Below are positions 25,265-34,149 of a stretch of DNA of 38,535 nucleotides, one piece after another (position 1 is the first letter of the stretch; every line of letters starts with the position of its first letter). The DNA is taken from contig QCHK01000013.1 in NCBI GenBank assembly GCA_003279635.1, positions 1 to 38,535 on the forward strand, in the 5' to 3' direction. The notes beneath the pieces were generated by a model, which was given only the letters and a program-made list of their open reading frames with translations, searched no databases and was not told the DNA's origin. A program made the position numbers and the translations under genes. Source of the DNA: Prochlorococcus sp. AG-402-B05. GTDB lineage: Bacteria; Cyanobacteriota; Cyanobacteriia; PCC-6307; Cyanobiaceae.

Positions 25265-26630
25265 TAGTTTACTTAAAGCCCCTAATCAAAGTCTTGAGGA
25301 GACTGGTTACGCCTGGTATGTAGGAAATGCAAGGCTAATCAACCTTTCAGGAAGATTATTAGGTGCTCACATTGCTCACGCAGGACTAATGGTTTTCTGG
25401 GCAGGCGCGATGATGCTTTTCGAAGTAAGTCACTTCACCATGGATAAACCCATGTGGGAGCAAGGCTTAATTTGTATGCCTCATGTAGCCATGTTTGGAT
25501 ACGGCATTGGCCCAGGCGGAGAAGTTACAGATGTTTGGCCATTCTTCATCGCAGGTGTTATTCACCTTGTTGCATCTGGAATCCTAGGCTTTGGAGGGGT
25601 TTTCCACTCTTTAGCTGGACCAGAGAAACTTGAAGAAGCTTTCCCATTTTTCTCTACTGACTGGAGAGACAAAAATCAAATGACCAATATTCTTGGTTTT
25701 CATTTGATTGTATTGGGTATTGGATCTCTTCTATTTTCACTTAACTGGATGTACTTAGGTGGTGCATACGACACTTGGGCACCAGGAGGAGGAGAAGTTA
25801 GGTTGATCAACCCAACACTTGATCCAAGAATTATTTTTGGATATCTAGTTTCAACCCCTTGGGGTGGACAGGGTTGGATAGTTGGTGTCAACTCAATGGA
25901 AGATATTGTCGGAGGACATGTTTACCTAGCGGTTATAGAAATAATTGGTGGTATATTCCATGTACTTACTGGGCCTTATGGATGGGCAAGAAGAGCCTTT
26001 ATCTGGAATGGTGAAGGACTTCTAAGTTATGCATTAGGTGGAATTTGTGTCGCAAGTTTTGTTGCTTCATGTTTCATCTGGTTTAACAACACCGCTTATC
26101 CATCTGAGTTCTACGGTCCAACAAACGCTGAAGCTTCTCAGGCCCAGAGTTTTACATTCCTAGTTCGTGACCAACGAATTGGAGCAAATGTAGGTTCAAC
26201 AATGGGTCCTACTGGTTTAGGTAAATACCTAATGCGTTCTCCTACTGGTGAAATCATCTTTGGTGGAGAAACTATGCGTTTTTGGGATTTCCGAGGACCA
26301 TGGCTTGAGCCTCTTAGAGGACCAAATGGTCTCAGCCTTGAGAAGATCCAAAATGATATTCAGCCTTGGCAAGTTCGCCGTGCTGCTGAATACATGACAC
26401 ATGCTCCAAACGCTTCTATCAACTCAGTTGGTGGAATCATTACTGAGCCTAATGCTGTTAACTTTGTTAACTTGCGTCAATGGCTAGCTGGTGCTCAATT
26501 CTTCCTTGGTTGGTTTACTTTTGTAGGTCATCTTTGGCATGCTGGTCGTGCGAGAGCCGCTGCAGCTGGATTTGAAAAAGGTATTAGTCGTTCACAAGAG
26601 CCTGCTCTTTCAATGCCTGATCTAGATTAG
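25248..26630 (+). CDS. psbC: Photosystem II CP43 core antenna protein
   Basis: A 460-residue CP43, the inner antenna of photosystem II, which also donates a ligand to the manganese cluster. It begins [14 protein letters not shown] from a GTG. Six membrane helices are expected, with His pairs for chlorophyll such as [37 protein letters not shown] and [21 protein letters not shown]. The large lumenal loop includes [18 protein letters not shown] and [19 protein letters not shown], containing the Glu and Arg region near the Mn cluster. It overlaps psbD by 17 bases; the psbDC dicistron is standard. A strong terminator follows at 26645-26677. Confidence 0.98.
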   Translation: METPFNSLLKAPNQSLEETGYAWYVGNARLINLSGRLLGAHIAHAGLMVFWAGAMMLFEVSHFTMDKPMWEQGLICMPHVAMFGYGIGPGGEVTDVWPFFIAGVIHLVASGILGFGGVFHSLAGPEKLEEAFPFFSTDWRDKNQMTNILGFHLIVLGIGSLLFSLNWMYLGGAYDTWAPGGGEVRLINPTLDPRIIFGYLVSTPWGGQGWIVGVNSMEDIVGGHVYLAVIEIIGGIFHVLTGPYGWARRAFIWNGEGLLSYALGGICVASFVASCFIWFNNTAYPSEFYGPTNAEASQAQSFTFLVRDQRIGANVGSTMGPTGLGKYLMRSPTGEIIFGGETMRFWDFRGPWLEPLRGPNGLSLEKIQNDIQPWQVRRAAEYMTHAPNASINSVGGIITEPNAVNFVNLRQWLAGAQFFLGWFTFVGHLWHAGRARAAAAGFEKGISRSQEPALSMPDLD

Positions 26631-26644
26631 ATCTATCAATAAAT

Positions 26645-26677
26645 AAAAAAAGCCCTCTATTAAGAGGGCTTTTTTTA
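26645..26677. terminator. Bidirectional terminator after psbC and maf
   Basis: AGCCCTCT (26651-26658) pairs with AGAGGGCT (26663-26670) around a 4-base loop, with A-run before and T-run after. It serves psbC on the plus strand and, by the A-run, probably the convergent maf gene. Confidence 0.93.
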
Positions 26678-26706
26678 TGGTTAAAAATATTTGATCTTAA
26701 TATTAT

Positions 26707-27342
26707 TTATCTATCTAAAAGCAAGCGAGATAAACCAAATTTTTCTAAATTATCTTTTAACCAAGGTAAGCTAAGACCAATAACATTACTAAAACATCCA
26801 TCTATTTTTTTAATAAAAAGTCCTCCATTACCATCAATCGCAAAGCCTCCTGCACAATTGTATGGTTCTAAAGTTGAAGCATATTTATTAATCTCAAAAT
26901 TGGACAAATTCATAAATTCAATTTTTGTACTCACAACTCCTTCGCAACTATTATTTTGTGAAATGCCTTCCATATCAGATTTGGAATTATCCAAAGAAAT
27001 CAAATAGTGACCAGTATGTAAAAAACCAGATTGACCAGACATCCTTTGCCATCTAGATATCAATTGCTCTTTATTAATTGGCTTTTCGAAAATTTCCCCC
27101 TTAAACTCAAACAAAGAATCACAACCTAATAAAGCTTGAAAGGAATTTGAAGCTTTATTTTCTTTCATCAACTTTTTTAAGGCAGAATTAGCTTTACCTT
27201 TGGCTAATAATTTGACCTTCAAAATTGGATCTGGTTCCTGAAGCTGTGTCTCATCAAAATCACTTACAATTACTTTGTGTCTCAAAGCTATTTGATCAAG
27301 TAATTTTTGACGTGCTTTGGATGCAGAGGCAAGCACAAACAT
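26707..27342 (-). CDS. maf: Maf-family nucleoside triphosphate pyrophosphatase
   Basis: A 211-residue Maf-like protein. The family hydrolyses non-canonical or specific nucleoside triphosphates (dTTP/UTP or m7GTP) to monophosphates as a house-cleaning step. The N-terminal signature is FVLASASKARQKLLDQ. VSDFDETQL has the conserved DE pair. KLLAKGKANSALKKL, GCDSLFEFKGEIFEKP with the catalytic Asp, and GCFSNVIGLSLPWL near the C-terminus also match. An insertion between 130 and 145 (NSKSDMEGISQNNSCEG) is lineage-specific and polar. Convergent with psbC. The name maf follows the family; the nucleotide it prefers is not known. Confidence 0.93.
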   Translation of the reverse strand: MFVLASASKARQKLLDQIALRHKVIVSDFDETQLQEPDPILKVKLLAKGKANSALKKLMKENKASNSFQALLGCDSLFEFKGEIFEKPINKEQLISRWQRMSGQSGFLHTGHYLISLDNSKSDMEGISQNNSCEGVVSTKIEFMNLSNFEINKYASTLEPYNCAGGFAIDGNGGLFIKKIDGCFSNVIGLSLPWLKDNLEKFGLSRLLLDR

Positions 27343-27413
27343 AGAAAACTAAATTTTTTAATACTTACGATCATTATTGATCTTCTATTTAAAAAATAAA
27401 TCCTTTTAATTAA

Positions 27414-27788
27414 ATGTTGCTGATTGACCAAAAAATCATTAGAAGAGCAAAGAAAGGGATTAGGAATTGTCCCTTTAACTTATTTCTTTTTCAAAGTCTT
27501 CAAAAAGAGAGTCTCAGTGCTCAAGATATTTTTGAAAATAAATCAAAATATTTAAATCAAGAATTTATGTTTATCAATAGTTCTTTATTCATAGAGAATG
27601 AATTTCTTAAATTAATTAAAATTGGCGTATTAAGAAGGGAAGTTGATGGCCAAGGGCTTACTTCAAAAGTTCGTATTACACCAACAGGAAGAAAAGTACT
27701 AGAAAGCCATGCAGATTTATTTACTAAAAGAATATCGCTTATAAAAAAATTAATTACATGCCTAAAGTATCAATTATCACCGAGATGA
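27414..27788 (+). CDS. Small winged-helix-like protein, probably Npun_F0494 family
   Basis: A 124-residue soluble protein coupled to cobQ. The C-terminal half, LKLIKIGVLRREVDGQGLTSKVRITPTGRKVLE, reads like the wing and last helix of a winged-helix domain, here split for quotation as IGVLRREVDGQGLTS and VRITPTGRKVLE. The N-terminus IRRAKKGIRNCPFNLFLFQS is basic and helical. It resembles the cyanobacterial family annotated as Npun_F0494, from memory, with no known function. Its stop overlaps the cobQ ATG (ATGA at 27785-27788). Direct DNA-binding is possible but not shown. Confidence 0.65.
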   Translation: MLLIDQKIIRRAKKGIRNCPFNLFLFQSLQKESLSAQDIFENKSKYLNQEFMFINSSLFIENEFLKLIKIGVLRREVDGQGLTSKVRITPTGRKVLESHADLFTKRISLIKKLITCLKYQLSPR

Positions 27789-29299
27789 ACATAGATCTCA
27801 AAAGGACTCCACTAATGGTTTTAGGGACCTCAAGTGGCGCAGGTAAAACGCTCATAGCTACTGCTATTTGTCGATGCTTAAAAAGGAAAGGGGAACAGCC
27901 AATACCTTTTAAGGGCCAAAACATGAGCAATAACGCCTGGGTTGATACGCAGGGAAGAGAAATGGCATATTCTCAAGCCCTTCAATCTTGGTCTGCAGGC
28001 TTAGAGCCAAGTGCTGAAATGAATCCTGTGCTTCTAAAGCCAAAAGGGGATTGTACAAGTGAAGTAATTCATCTAGGCAAAAGTGTCGGCACTAGCAGAG
28101 CGATCAATTATTACGAAGACTGGTTCGATTCAGGTTGGGAAGCTATTAAAAAAGGCCTAGCAATATTATTAAAGAGTAAAACCGACGGAAGACTGATTCT
28201 TGAAGGGGCTGGAAGTCCCGTAGAGGTGAATTTGCAACATAAAGATCTTACAAATTTGAAATTAGCAAAATATTTAAATGCAAATTGTATTTTAGTAGCA
28301 GATATTGAAAGAGGAGGCGTTTTCGCTCAAATCATTGGAACAATTGCGTTGATGAAGCCTGATGAAAAAAAATTAATTAAGGGAATAATTATTAATAGGT
28401 TCAGAGGTGATAAAACATTATTTGAAACAGGAGTTACATGGATAGAAAAAGAAACAGGAATCTCAGTTTTAGGAATATTACCTTGGCTAAAAGAGATTTT
28501 TCCACCTGAAGATTCCCTTGATTTACTTGAAAGAAAACAAATAAATCAAAGTGCAGAAATAGAAATTGCAATAATAAAATTGCCTAGAATCAGCAATTTT
28601 TCTGATCTAGATCCTTTCTTTAGCGATTCAAGTATTCAAATGCGATGGATAGAACCTGGCCAAGAGCTAGGAGAACCAGATGTATTAATAATTCCTGGAA
28701 GCAAACAAACAATTAAAGATTTAGAAAGTCTAAATGAAACTGGTTTGAGCAATCAAATAAAAAATTATGCCAAAAAAGGGGGCAATATTTTTGGCATATG
28801 TGGAGGGTTACAAATGCTAGGAAAATCATTGGAAGACCCACATCAGCAGGAAAGTATTAACGAAATCAGTGCATCTTCAAATATAGGGATGAACCTTCTT
28901 CCAATCAAAACAACTTTTGGAGAAATAAAGCACACCTCACAAAGAGAAGAAAAAGTTTCATGGCCATGTTCTCAGAATATAAAGGGGTTTGAAATGCATT
29001 ATGGTGAAAGTGATTTGATCAATAATAAAGATTCAGAAATTAATTCTCTTTTTAAAAACAATTCTTTGGGATGGGTAATTGAAAAGAAAGATAAAAGCTT
29101 TATTGGAGGCACTTATTTACATGGAATTTTTGAAAATGATGAATGGCGTAGGCAATGGATCAATAAAATAAGACAGAAAAAGGGATTAAATAATTTAAAA
29201 ATAAATGAAGAAAATAATAGTAATAAAAGAGAAAAATTATTAGATTTATTAACTGATGCCTTCGAAAAAAATATAAATATAGATAGTTTAATCAAATGA
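27785..29299 (+). CDS. cobQ: Cobyric acid synthase
   Basis: A 504-residue glutamine-dependent amidase of the corrin pathway that amidates four side-chain carboxyls of adenosylcobyrinic acid a,c-diamide. Marine picocyanobacteria make pseudocobalamin. The N-terminal synthetase domain begins VLGTSSGAGKT (12-22), followed by PFKGQNMSNNAWV and LILEGAGSPVEVNL. The class I glutaminase domain contains LIIPGSKQTI, GICGGLQMLG with the nucleophile Cys339, and the terminal GTYLHGIFEND with catalytic His. I chose the ATG at 27785 because it forms an ATGA overlap with the upstream stop. An ATG at 27758 would overlap by 31 bases. Confidence 0.95.
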   Translation: MNIDLKRTPLMVLGTSSGAGKTLIATAICRCLKRKGEQPIPFKGQNMSNNAWVDTQGREMAYSQALQSWSAGLEPSAEMNPVLLKPKGDCTSEVIHLGKSVGTSRAINYYEDWFDSGWEAIKKGLAILLKSKTDGRLILEGAGSPVEVNLQHKDLTNLKLAKYLNANCILVADIERGGVFAQIIGTIALMKPDEKKLIKGIIINRFRGDKTLFETGVTWIEKETGISVLGILPWLKEIFPPEDSLDLLERKQINQSAEIEIAIIKLPRISNFSDLDPFFSDSSIQMRWIEPGQELGEPDVLIIPGSKQTIKDLESLNETGLSNQIKNYAKKGGNIFGICGGLQMLGKSLEDPHQQESINEISASSNIGMNLLPIKTTFGEIKHTSQREEKVSWPCSQNIKGFEMHYGESDLINNKDSEINSLFKNNSLGWVIEKKDKSFIGGTYLHGIFENDEWRRQWINKIRQKKGLNNLKINEENNSNKREKLLDLLTDAFEKNINIDSLIK

Positions 29300-29307
29300 T
29301 TTAAACA

Positions 29308-29541
29308 ATGAATACTGTAAAAATAAACTGGCCTAATAAGAAATCAAGCAATTGCTCTCCTGGCGATGATTGGTTGAAAGCTGCCTATGATGCTGATATC
29401 GAGATTCCTACTGGATGCCTAGGAGGAAGCTGTGGGGCTTGCGAAATAGAAGTCAACGGGGAAGTCGTACGTGCATGTATTGCCAATGTTCCGAACAAAA
29501 AAGAACTAAATGTTGAATTTTTTAGTGATCCTTATTGGTAA
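29308..29541 (+). CDS. Short [2Fe-2S] protein with a CoxS/XDH-type cysteine spacing
   Basis: A 77-residue ferredoxin-like protein. Four cysteines at 37, 42, 45 and 57 form C-x4-C-x2-C-x11-C in TGCLGGSCGACEIEVNGEV. Plant-type ferredoxins have about 29 residues before the last Cys. The 11-residue spacing matches the first cluster domain of molybdenum-hydroxylase small subunits (CoxS and the xanthine dehydrogenase N-terminus), yet no second cluster domain follows. An extra Cys16 lies near the N-terminus. It starts 8 bases after cobQ, so probably shares its transcript, and may serve as a small electron carrier. The partner is unknown. Confidence 0.85.
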   Translation: MNTVKINWPNKKSSNCSPGDDWLKAAYDADIEIPTGCLGGSCGACEIEVNGEVVRACIANVPNKKELNVEFFSDPYW

Positions 29542-29568
29542 AAATAAATAAATCCAACTTTTTGATAA

Positions 29569-30210
29569 TCAATAATATTTCTCTGCTCTTCTAATAGCTT
29601 TAATAGAACCTTTATAATCTCCTATTTCATATTTTGATTCACTAATAATCTCTAATTCACTTATTACCTCATCTTTTCTCTTCTCACTAATCACTTTTTT
29701 ATAATCAGCAATTAAATCATATTTACTTTTTCTTATTTCTGAACCTTTAATAAGTGCATTATATTTAGGTTCTAGATCTATTGTTTTAAATGTACCTAAC
29801 AAAATATTTTTATAATCTATTTTAGTGTTATCTAATTCATTGGAGTTATGAAGTTCCAATAATCTAATTTTTTTAGCTTTTCTTTTGTCATTTATTGCTC
29901 CATGATAATCTCCATTTTTATATCTAGAATTACTCCTACCACTAAATGAAATGTCTTTAGACCTTTGTTTAATAATATCTATTTTAGATTCAAAAAAAAT
30001 TGACTTTGAGAAGTCATCTATAGCAGATATATTTTCACCTAACTTATCATTTAAGAAACCACAATTTAAATATGCTAAAGCAATATCATCTGGGTTTTCA
30101 AGACTATCAATATTCTTTTTAATAGAGTTAATGGCCCCATCATAATCATCTAAATCAATCAAATTGATTGCTTCATAATAAAAATATGAAGGCTCTTCTA
30201 ATTTTTTCAA
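29569..30210 (-). CDS. TPR-like repeat protein
   Basis: A 213-residue, all-helical soluble protein with degenerate tetratricopeptide repeats. Repeat-like segments are DLDDYDGAINSIKKNID, a block AYLNCGFLNDKLGENISAI, YKNGDYHGAINDKRKAKKI and YEIGDYKGSIKAIRRAEKY. The recurring pattern is (N/D/I)-GDY-x-G-(A/S)-I. TPR proteins are scaffolds for protein contacts; the partner is not predictable. It is convergent with the cobQ-ferredoxin transcript and very AT-rich. The start is the ATG at 30210. It sits between that operon and tRNA-Ser. Confidence 0.75.
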   Translation of the reverse strand: MKKLEEPSYFYYEAINLIDLDDYDGAINSIKKNIDSLENPDDIALAYLNCGFLNDKLGENISAIDDFSKSIFFESKIDIIKQRSKDISFSGRSNSRYKNGDYHGAINDKRKAKKIRLLELHNSNELDNTKIDYKNILLGTFKTIDLEPKYNALIKGSEIRKSKYDLIADYKKVISEKRKDEVISELEIISESKYEIGDYKGSIKAIRRAEKYY

Positions 30211-30308
30211 TGATTTTCACCTCTTATTTATTTTAAGCACATTTAATAAAGTCAGTTTAAAAGTCTTAAAGAAAATATGTTAAAAAAAAAGTAACTTCTG
30301 TGCAATAC

Positions 30309-30394
30309 GGAGAGGGTGGGATTCGAACCCACGGATAGTTTTAGCTATCAAACGATTTCGAGTCGTTCGCTTTCGACCACTCAGCCACCTCTCC
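30309..30394 (-). tRNA. tRNA-Ser (anticodon CGA)
   Basis: The minus strand folds into an 86-base class II tRNA. The acceptor arm pairs GGAGAGG with the complementary CCCTCTCC end, the anticodon loop is CTCGAAA (CGA, reading UCG), a long variable arm of the serine type is present (GATAGCTAAAACTATC), and the T-loop is GGTTCGAATCC. No CCA is encoded. Confidence 0.97.
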
Positions 30395-30468
30395 CTAGAA
30401 GTTAGTTTAAGGCAATCTTCTATTTCCACTCAAGAATAAGCAGAATTAAAAATCTAATTCTTAATTAT

Positions 30469-31494
30469 TTAATCCCAACCTGCCTTTCTCATGAGCTGTA
30501 TTGCTTTTTTATTATTTGCTCCTAATTGATCAATGGTCACGCTATCAGGTGTAAATCCTCCAAATTGTGCAACCTCATCGGTTTTATTAAAACCAACTAA
30601 AGGGTGTTCAAATGTTGGGCCAGCTAACCCACTACTCCCAGCAGGAGAGGCAAGATATTCTAGGAGTTGAATAGCTTCTTCTTTGTTTTCAGCATATTTA
30701 GCAATCCCACCTGCACTGACATTTACATGAGCAGGATCCGGAGTAAGAACCTTTACTTTTTTAGCCAACCTTTGATCTTTTCTACCATTGACACCTGCAA
30801 GCATTCTTGAAACATAGTAGTGATTTACAACACCTACGCCGCATTTACCCTGAGCCACAGCTCTTATAACACCAATATCACCAGGGAAAAAAGGCTGAGA
30901 AATATTTGAAATCATCCCTTTCAACCACTCTTTAGTTTGGGCTTCTCCTTTTTTGACAATTTGATTAGCGACTAAAGATTGATTGTATGGACTGCTCCTT
31001 TTTCTCACACAGACGAGACCGTCCAAAGAAGGATTAGCAAGGTCTGAATAATCTTTAATTGAATTTATATCAACTTTCTTAGGATTAGCAACCATGACTC
31101 TCACTCTTCTTGTTAAGGCATACCATCTTGCTTGAGGATCTCGATATTCCACTGGAACATTTTTGTCTAATTTGGAAGACCTATATGACTGAAGAAGACC
31201 ACTTTTAGCAGCATTGCTAATTCGCGCCGCATCAACAAGAAGAATCACATCAGCTTTAGAATTTGATCCTTCCCTTTTCAATCTTTCAACTAGAGAAATT
31301 CCTGTCGCTTCGATTAATCGGATTTTTATCCCAGTCTCCTCTGCAAATTGCTTATATATCTCCTTATCGGTATTGTAATGTCTGCCTGAATAAATTCTTA
31401 CTTCTCTCTCAGAGGCTTTTACATGATTAAAACTTGAAGAGACTAAAAGAGTACCTGCTATTACTGTAGTAAAAAGACGCTTAATTAAATTCAT
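30469..31494 (-). CDS. futA: Ferric iron ABC transporter substrate-binding protein (IdiA/FutA)
   Basis: A 341-residue periplasmic Fe(III)-binding protein. The signal peptide covers about residues 1-27 (MNLIKRLFTTVIAGTLLVSS then an AxA site VKA). The mature start REVRIYSGRHYNTDKE is typical of the family, with Tyr and His contributions. The iron-binding Tyr pair is Y226-Y227 in GVVNHYYVSRM. The end region is LVGFNKTDEVAQFGGF. In cyanobacteria the IdiA/FutA proteins feed an iron ABC transporter, or in one form protect photosystem II in iron limitation. It is divergent from the piuC gene, a common arrangement under Fur control. I could not pick out a convincing Fur box in the 148-base gap. Confidence 0.93.
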   Translation of the reverse strand: MNLIKRLFTTVIAGTLLVSSSFNHVKASEREVRIYSGRHYNTDKEIYKQFAEETGIKIRLIEATGISLVERLKREGSNSKADVILLVDAARISNAAKSGLLQSYRSSKLDKNVPVEYRDPQARWYALTRRVRVMVANPKKVDINSIKDYSDLANPSLDGLVCVRKRSSPYNQSLVANQIVKKGEAQTKEWLKGMISNISQPFFPGDIGVIRAVAQGKCGVGVVNHYYVSRMLAGVNGRKDQRLAKKVKVLTPDPAHVNVSAGGIAKYAENKEEAIQLLEYLASPAGSSGLAGPTFEHPLVGFNKTDEVAQFGGFTPDSVTIDQLGANNKKAIQLMRKAGWD

Positions 31495-31642
31495 TAATCT
31501 ATCTAGGGAAGGGATTAATAACCTTGCATAGACTAGACAAGAAGATACTGCTAAAAATAGATTCTAAAATTTGATACGTATTGAAGTATAAATTGATATC
31601 TTATTTATACTTTATGATTGAAATTAAACCTAGAAACTAAAG

Positions 31643-32308
31643 ATGGAATATTTAACTCATTCCCTAATAGATGAATCAGAAGCTCTTCAAATAGTCAACA
31701 AGCTAAAAGCAGAGAAATCATCCTGGCAAGATGGCAAAAAAACTGCAGGAAGTCATGCTGCAGAAATCAAATCCAATTTTCAATTAGATAAAAATTCAGA
31801 ATCATCAATGGAGCTTAGAGATATCATTGTTAATAAAATAATTTCGAATCCACTTCTAAAAAGTTTTACATTACCTAGCCTTATTCATGGAGTCATGTTT
31901 ACTCAATCCCTAGCCGGGCATCGCTATGGGTCACATATTGATAATCCTTATATGCCTTCAGGGAGAAGTGATCTATCTTTTACCTTATTTTTAAACGCGC
32001 CAGAAGATTATGACGGTGGTGAATTATGTATCCAAACGATAAATAAAACTGAAAAAATTAAACTTTCTGCTGGAGAAATGATAATTTATCCGAGCACTCA
32101 ACTACATTCTGTTGCTGAAGTCAAAGATGGTGAACGTCATGTATGTGTAGGCTGGATTCAAAGCTATGTTCAAAACAATGAAGATAGAAATTTCCTATTT
32201 GGACTAGACGCAGGAGCAAAAGGCTTACTAGCAAAACATGGAAGATCCGATGAATTAGATTTAATTTTTCAGGCTTACAGCAATATCCTAAGAAGATTAG
32301 GAGATTGA
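31643..32308 (+). CDS. piuC: PiuC/YbiX-type Fe(II)/2-oxoglutarate dioxygenase
   Basis: A 221-residue PKHD-type hydroxylase of the PiuC/YbiX family, induced by iron limitation in several bacteria. The iron-binding triad is H98 and D100 (RYGSHIDNPYM) with H155 (STQLHSVAEV); R165 (DGERHVCVGW) would bind 2-oxoglutarate. GGELCIQ lies between. The true substrate of the family is not established. ATG at 31643. The start faces away from the FutA gene, and shared iron regulation is inferred from gene pairing. Confidence 0.93.
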   Translation: MEYLTHSLIDESEALQIVNKLKAEKSSWQDGKKTAGSHAAEIKSNFQLDKNSESSMELRDIIVNKIISNPLLKSFTLPSLIHGVMFTQSLAGHRYGSHIDNPYMPSGRSDLSFTLFLNAPEDYDGGELCIQTINKTEKIKLSAGEMIIYPSTQLHSVAEVKDGERHVCVGWIQSYVQNNEDRNFLFGLDAGAKGLLAKHGRSDELDLIFQAYSNILRRLGD

Positions 32309-32394
32309 ATCGATCACTTTATACAAGTAGAGGTAAAAAAAGAACTTTCATTAGAAGTCACGACCTATCAAAATAGGACCAAATCAAACTAGAC

Positions 32395-32640
32395 ATGCCA
32401 AGTAAAACACCCATCGGAATATTTCTAGCGGCAGCAGCTGCTTTAACTACTAATGCAATTATTCCAGACAATTCAATTGCTGGTGAAAAGCACGGAGATA
32501 TGGGTGGCTTAAAGGAATGGACCACTGATCAAGAAGCAGATGAAGATGGAAAGCTTGATGAAGCTGCTCAGAAAGCTGCTGATAAAGCTAAAAAAGCTGA
32601 CGTTTGTATTCCTATTGGGGAAGGAGAGAATTGCTGGTAA
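32395..32640 (+). CDS. Small secreted protein of unknown function
   Basis: An 81-residue product with an N-terminal signal-like segment (TPIGIFLAAAAALTTNAI) and a possible cleavage near SIAGE. The mature part is acidic then lysine-rich (DQEADEDGKLDEAAQKAADK) and ends DVCIPIGEGENCW with two cysteines that could form a disulfide. A strong terminator follows 10 bases after the stop, supporting a real transcription unit. I do not recognise the family. Confidence 0.7.
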   Translation: MPSKTPIGIFLAAAAALTTNAIIPDNSIAGEKHGDMGGLKEWTTDQEADEDGKLDEAAQKAADKAKKADVCIPIGEGENCW

Positions 32641-32649
32641 GTATTAATT

Positions 32650-32677
32650 AAAAAAGGCCCTTAAAGGGGCCTTTTTT
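32650..32677 (+). terminator. Terminator of the small secreted protein gene
   Basis: GGCCC (32656-32660) and GGGGCC (32666-32671) form a GC stem with a short AT loop, flanked by six A and six T. Confidence 0.9.
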
Positions 32678-32685
32678 AAATGCAA

Positions 32686-32714
32686 AAAAAAACGCCCTGA
32701 AAAGGGCGTTTTTT
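32686..32714 (-). terminator. Terminator of the porin gene
   Basis: ACGCCC (32692-32697) and GGGCGT (32704-32709) form a stem, with A-run on the left and T-run on the right. It lies directly downstream of the minus-strand porin gene and back to back with the terminator at 32650. Confidence 0.9.
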
Positions 32715-32733
32715 AATGTTATGAGTTACTGAA

Positions 32734-33987
32734 TTAAAATCTGAATTCAGTTAACAGAACAGCTCCATTCACATCCTGATCTGTTCCTACAACATCTGAA
32801 CCACCAAACACTGCTGGAGTTACACTTACACCGTCATTAACTTTGAAAGTGTAATAAGCTTCCCAAACAAAGTTTTCTTCTGAAGGGTCTTCTGTAGTAG
32901 CTCCACCGGCCACATAAGAAGTTGCAGCCTGTCTTGATCCAAATGCAACACCGGCTCTACCACCATCTATGAATAGATCTTTCCATCCAAGACCTACCAT
33001 CCATGCAGTCATTTCATCTGGATCACCAGCAGCTGCATTATCAACAGAAGCTATGTCGTAACCAACTTGTACTTCAGGGATAGATCCAGTTGTATCAGGC
33101 TTCCAATATGCTCTCAAACCAATAGAAGTCAAATCAGTTGAGTAATCCTTACCTTGTGCTGTGTGATAGTAACCATCATATGCTGCTCCATTTGTCTTAT
33201 TTGCATATGCCGCAGATACTTGCCACTGAGGTGTGCCATATTCAACTTTCGTAAGGAAGAATTCATTGGAATCTTCATTTAAAAGTCCAACAGTTGGAGA
33301 AGCACCACTCTTTCCGGTGTAGTTCATGCTTAATGCGAACCTTCCATCAGAAGGATCATCTACTGATTGAGTCCAAGCAGCTCCGAAACCAGGGCTTGTG
33401 CTGGACCCATAGGTAGAAGCGTTACCACCAAGAGCAAATTGCTTTGTTACTGGCTTATAGATTGATGGAGCACTAGCCAACATGTAGTAGTTCTCAATCC
33501 TTGGACCAACCCAAACCTGAAGGCTGTCTCCTACTGGGAACTGATACCAAATTTTGTCAACAGAAAGTGCTTCAGTTGTACTTGATTTAGTAGCAGATAA
33601 GTAAGCACCAGTTGACTTGTCTGCAAACACAGAAGCTGTATTACCAGTTTTGAGCCTTGTATAAAGAAGATCTTCACCAGTGAAACTGGAGTTCATGTTC
33701 AACTGATACATGTAAGTCATAGTGACTTCATCAGCTCCAGTTGTGTCTGAGTCATCTTCAACAGAACCAACGATGAAAGCAGCCTTACCGCTCATTGTTG
33801 TGGTTGAAGAGAAAGAACCAGCTTGTATTTCTCCTAACTGAGCTTCAACTCCGTCAATACGAGCTTGAATAACTTCAGAACTTAAATCTGATTCGTTAGA
33901 TACCGCAGCAACGTCGGCATTTGCAGCTAGTGGTGCCATAAGGCCCAAAGCAGCAGGAGCTACCAGCAAACGCTGAAAAAGTTTCAT
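32734..33987 (-). CDS. Outer-membrane porin of the cyanobacterial Som type, without an SLH domain
   Basis: A 417-residue outer-membrane beta-barrel. The signal peptide MKLFQRLLVAPAALGLMAPL ends at ANA, with predicted cleavage before Asp25. A short helical stretch EVIQARIDGVEAQLGEIQAG follows, where Som-type porins have an SLH domain and coiled coil; here it is much reduced. The rest alternates aromatic and polar strands and ends VLLTEFRF with a terminal Phe, the outer-membrane insertion signal. I chose the ATG at 33987 because GAGGA precedes it by 6 bases; an ATG at 34011 would add eight residues before the signal. Whether it favours iron or other solutes is unknown. Confidence 0.88.
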   Translation of the reverse strand: MKLFQRLLVAPAALGLMAPLAANADVAAVSNESDLSSEVIQARIDGVEAQLGEIQAGSFSSTTTMSGKAAFIVGSVEDDSDTTGADEVTMTYMYQLNMNSSFTGEDLLYTRLKTGNTASVFADKSTGAYLSATKSSTTEALSVDKIWYQFPVGDSLQVWVGPRIENYYMLASAPSIYKPVTKQFALGGNASTYGSSTSPGFGAAWTQSVDDPSDGRFALSMNYTGKSGASPTVGLLNEDSNEFFLTKVEYGTPQWQVSAAYANKTNGAAYDGYYHTAQGKDYSTDLTSIGLRAYWKPDTTGSIPEVQVGYDIASVDNAAAGDPDEMTAWMVGLGWKDLFIDGGRAGVAFGSRQAATSYVAGGATTEDPSEENFVWEAYYTFKVNDGVSVTPAVFGGSDVVGTDQDVNGAVLLTEFRF

Positions 33988-34149
33988 TGTGTCCTCACAC
34001 AAATATTTCATTCAGATATTAGTGTATTCAATAAGACATTCCAGGGCGAAAGCTCTTAGAAGTATCTTTTTATACAGCGAGATATATTATTCGATCTATT
34101 TATTACCGAATTAATCTACAATTATAACTTAGAGTTAATTAAGAGTTAA

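Noticed and set aside
30309-30394. tRNA-Ser as an island integration site
   Set aside because: I found no second copy of its 3' end in the window, and its flanks are ordinary genes.
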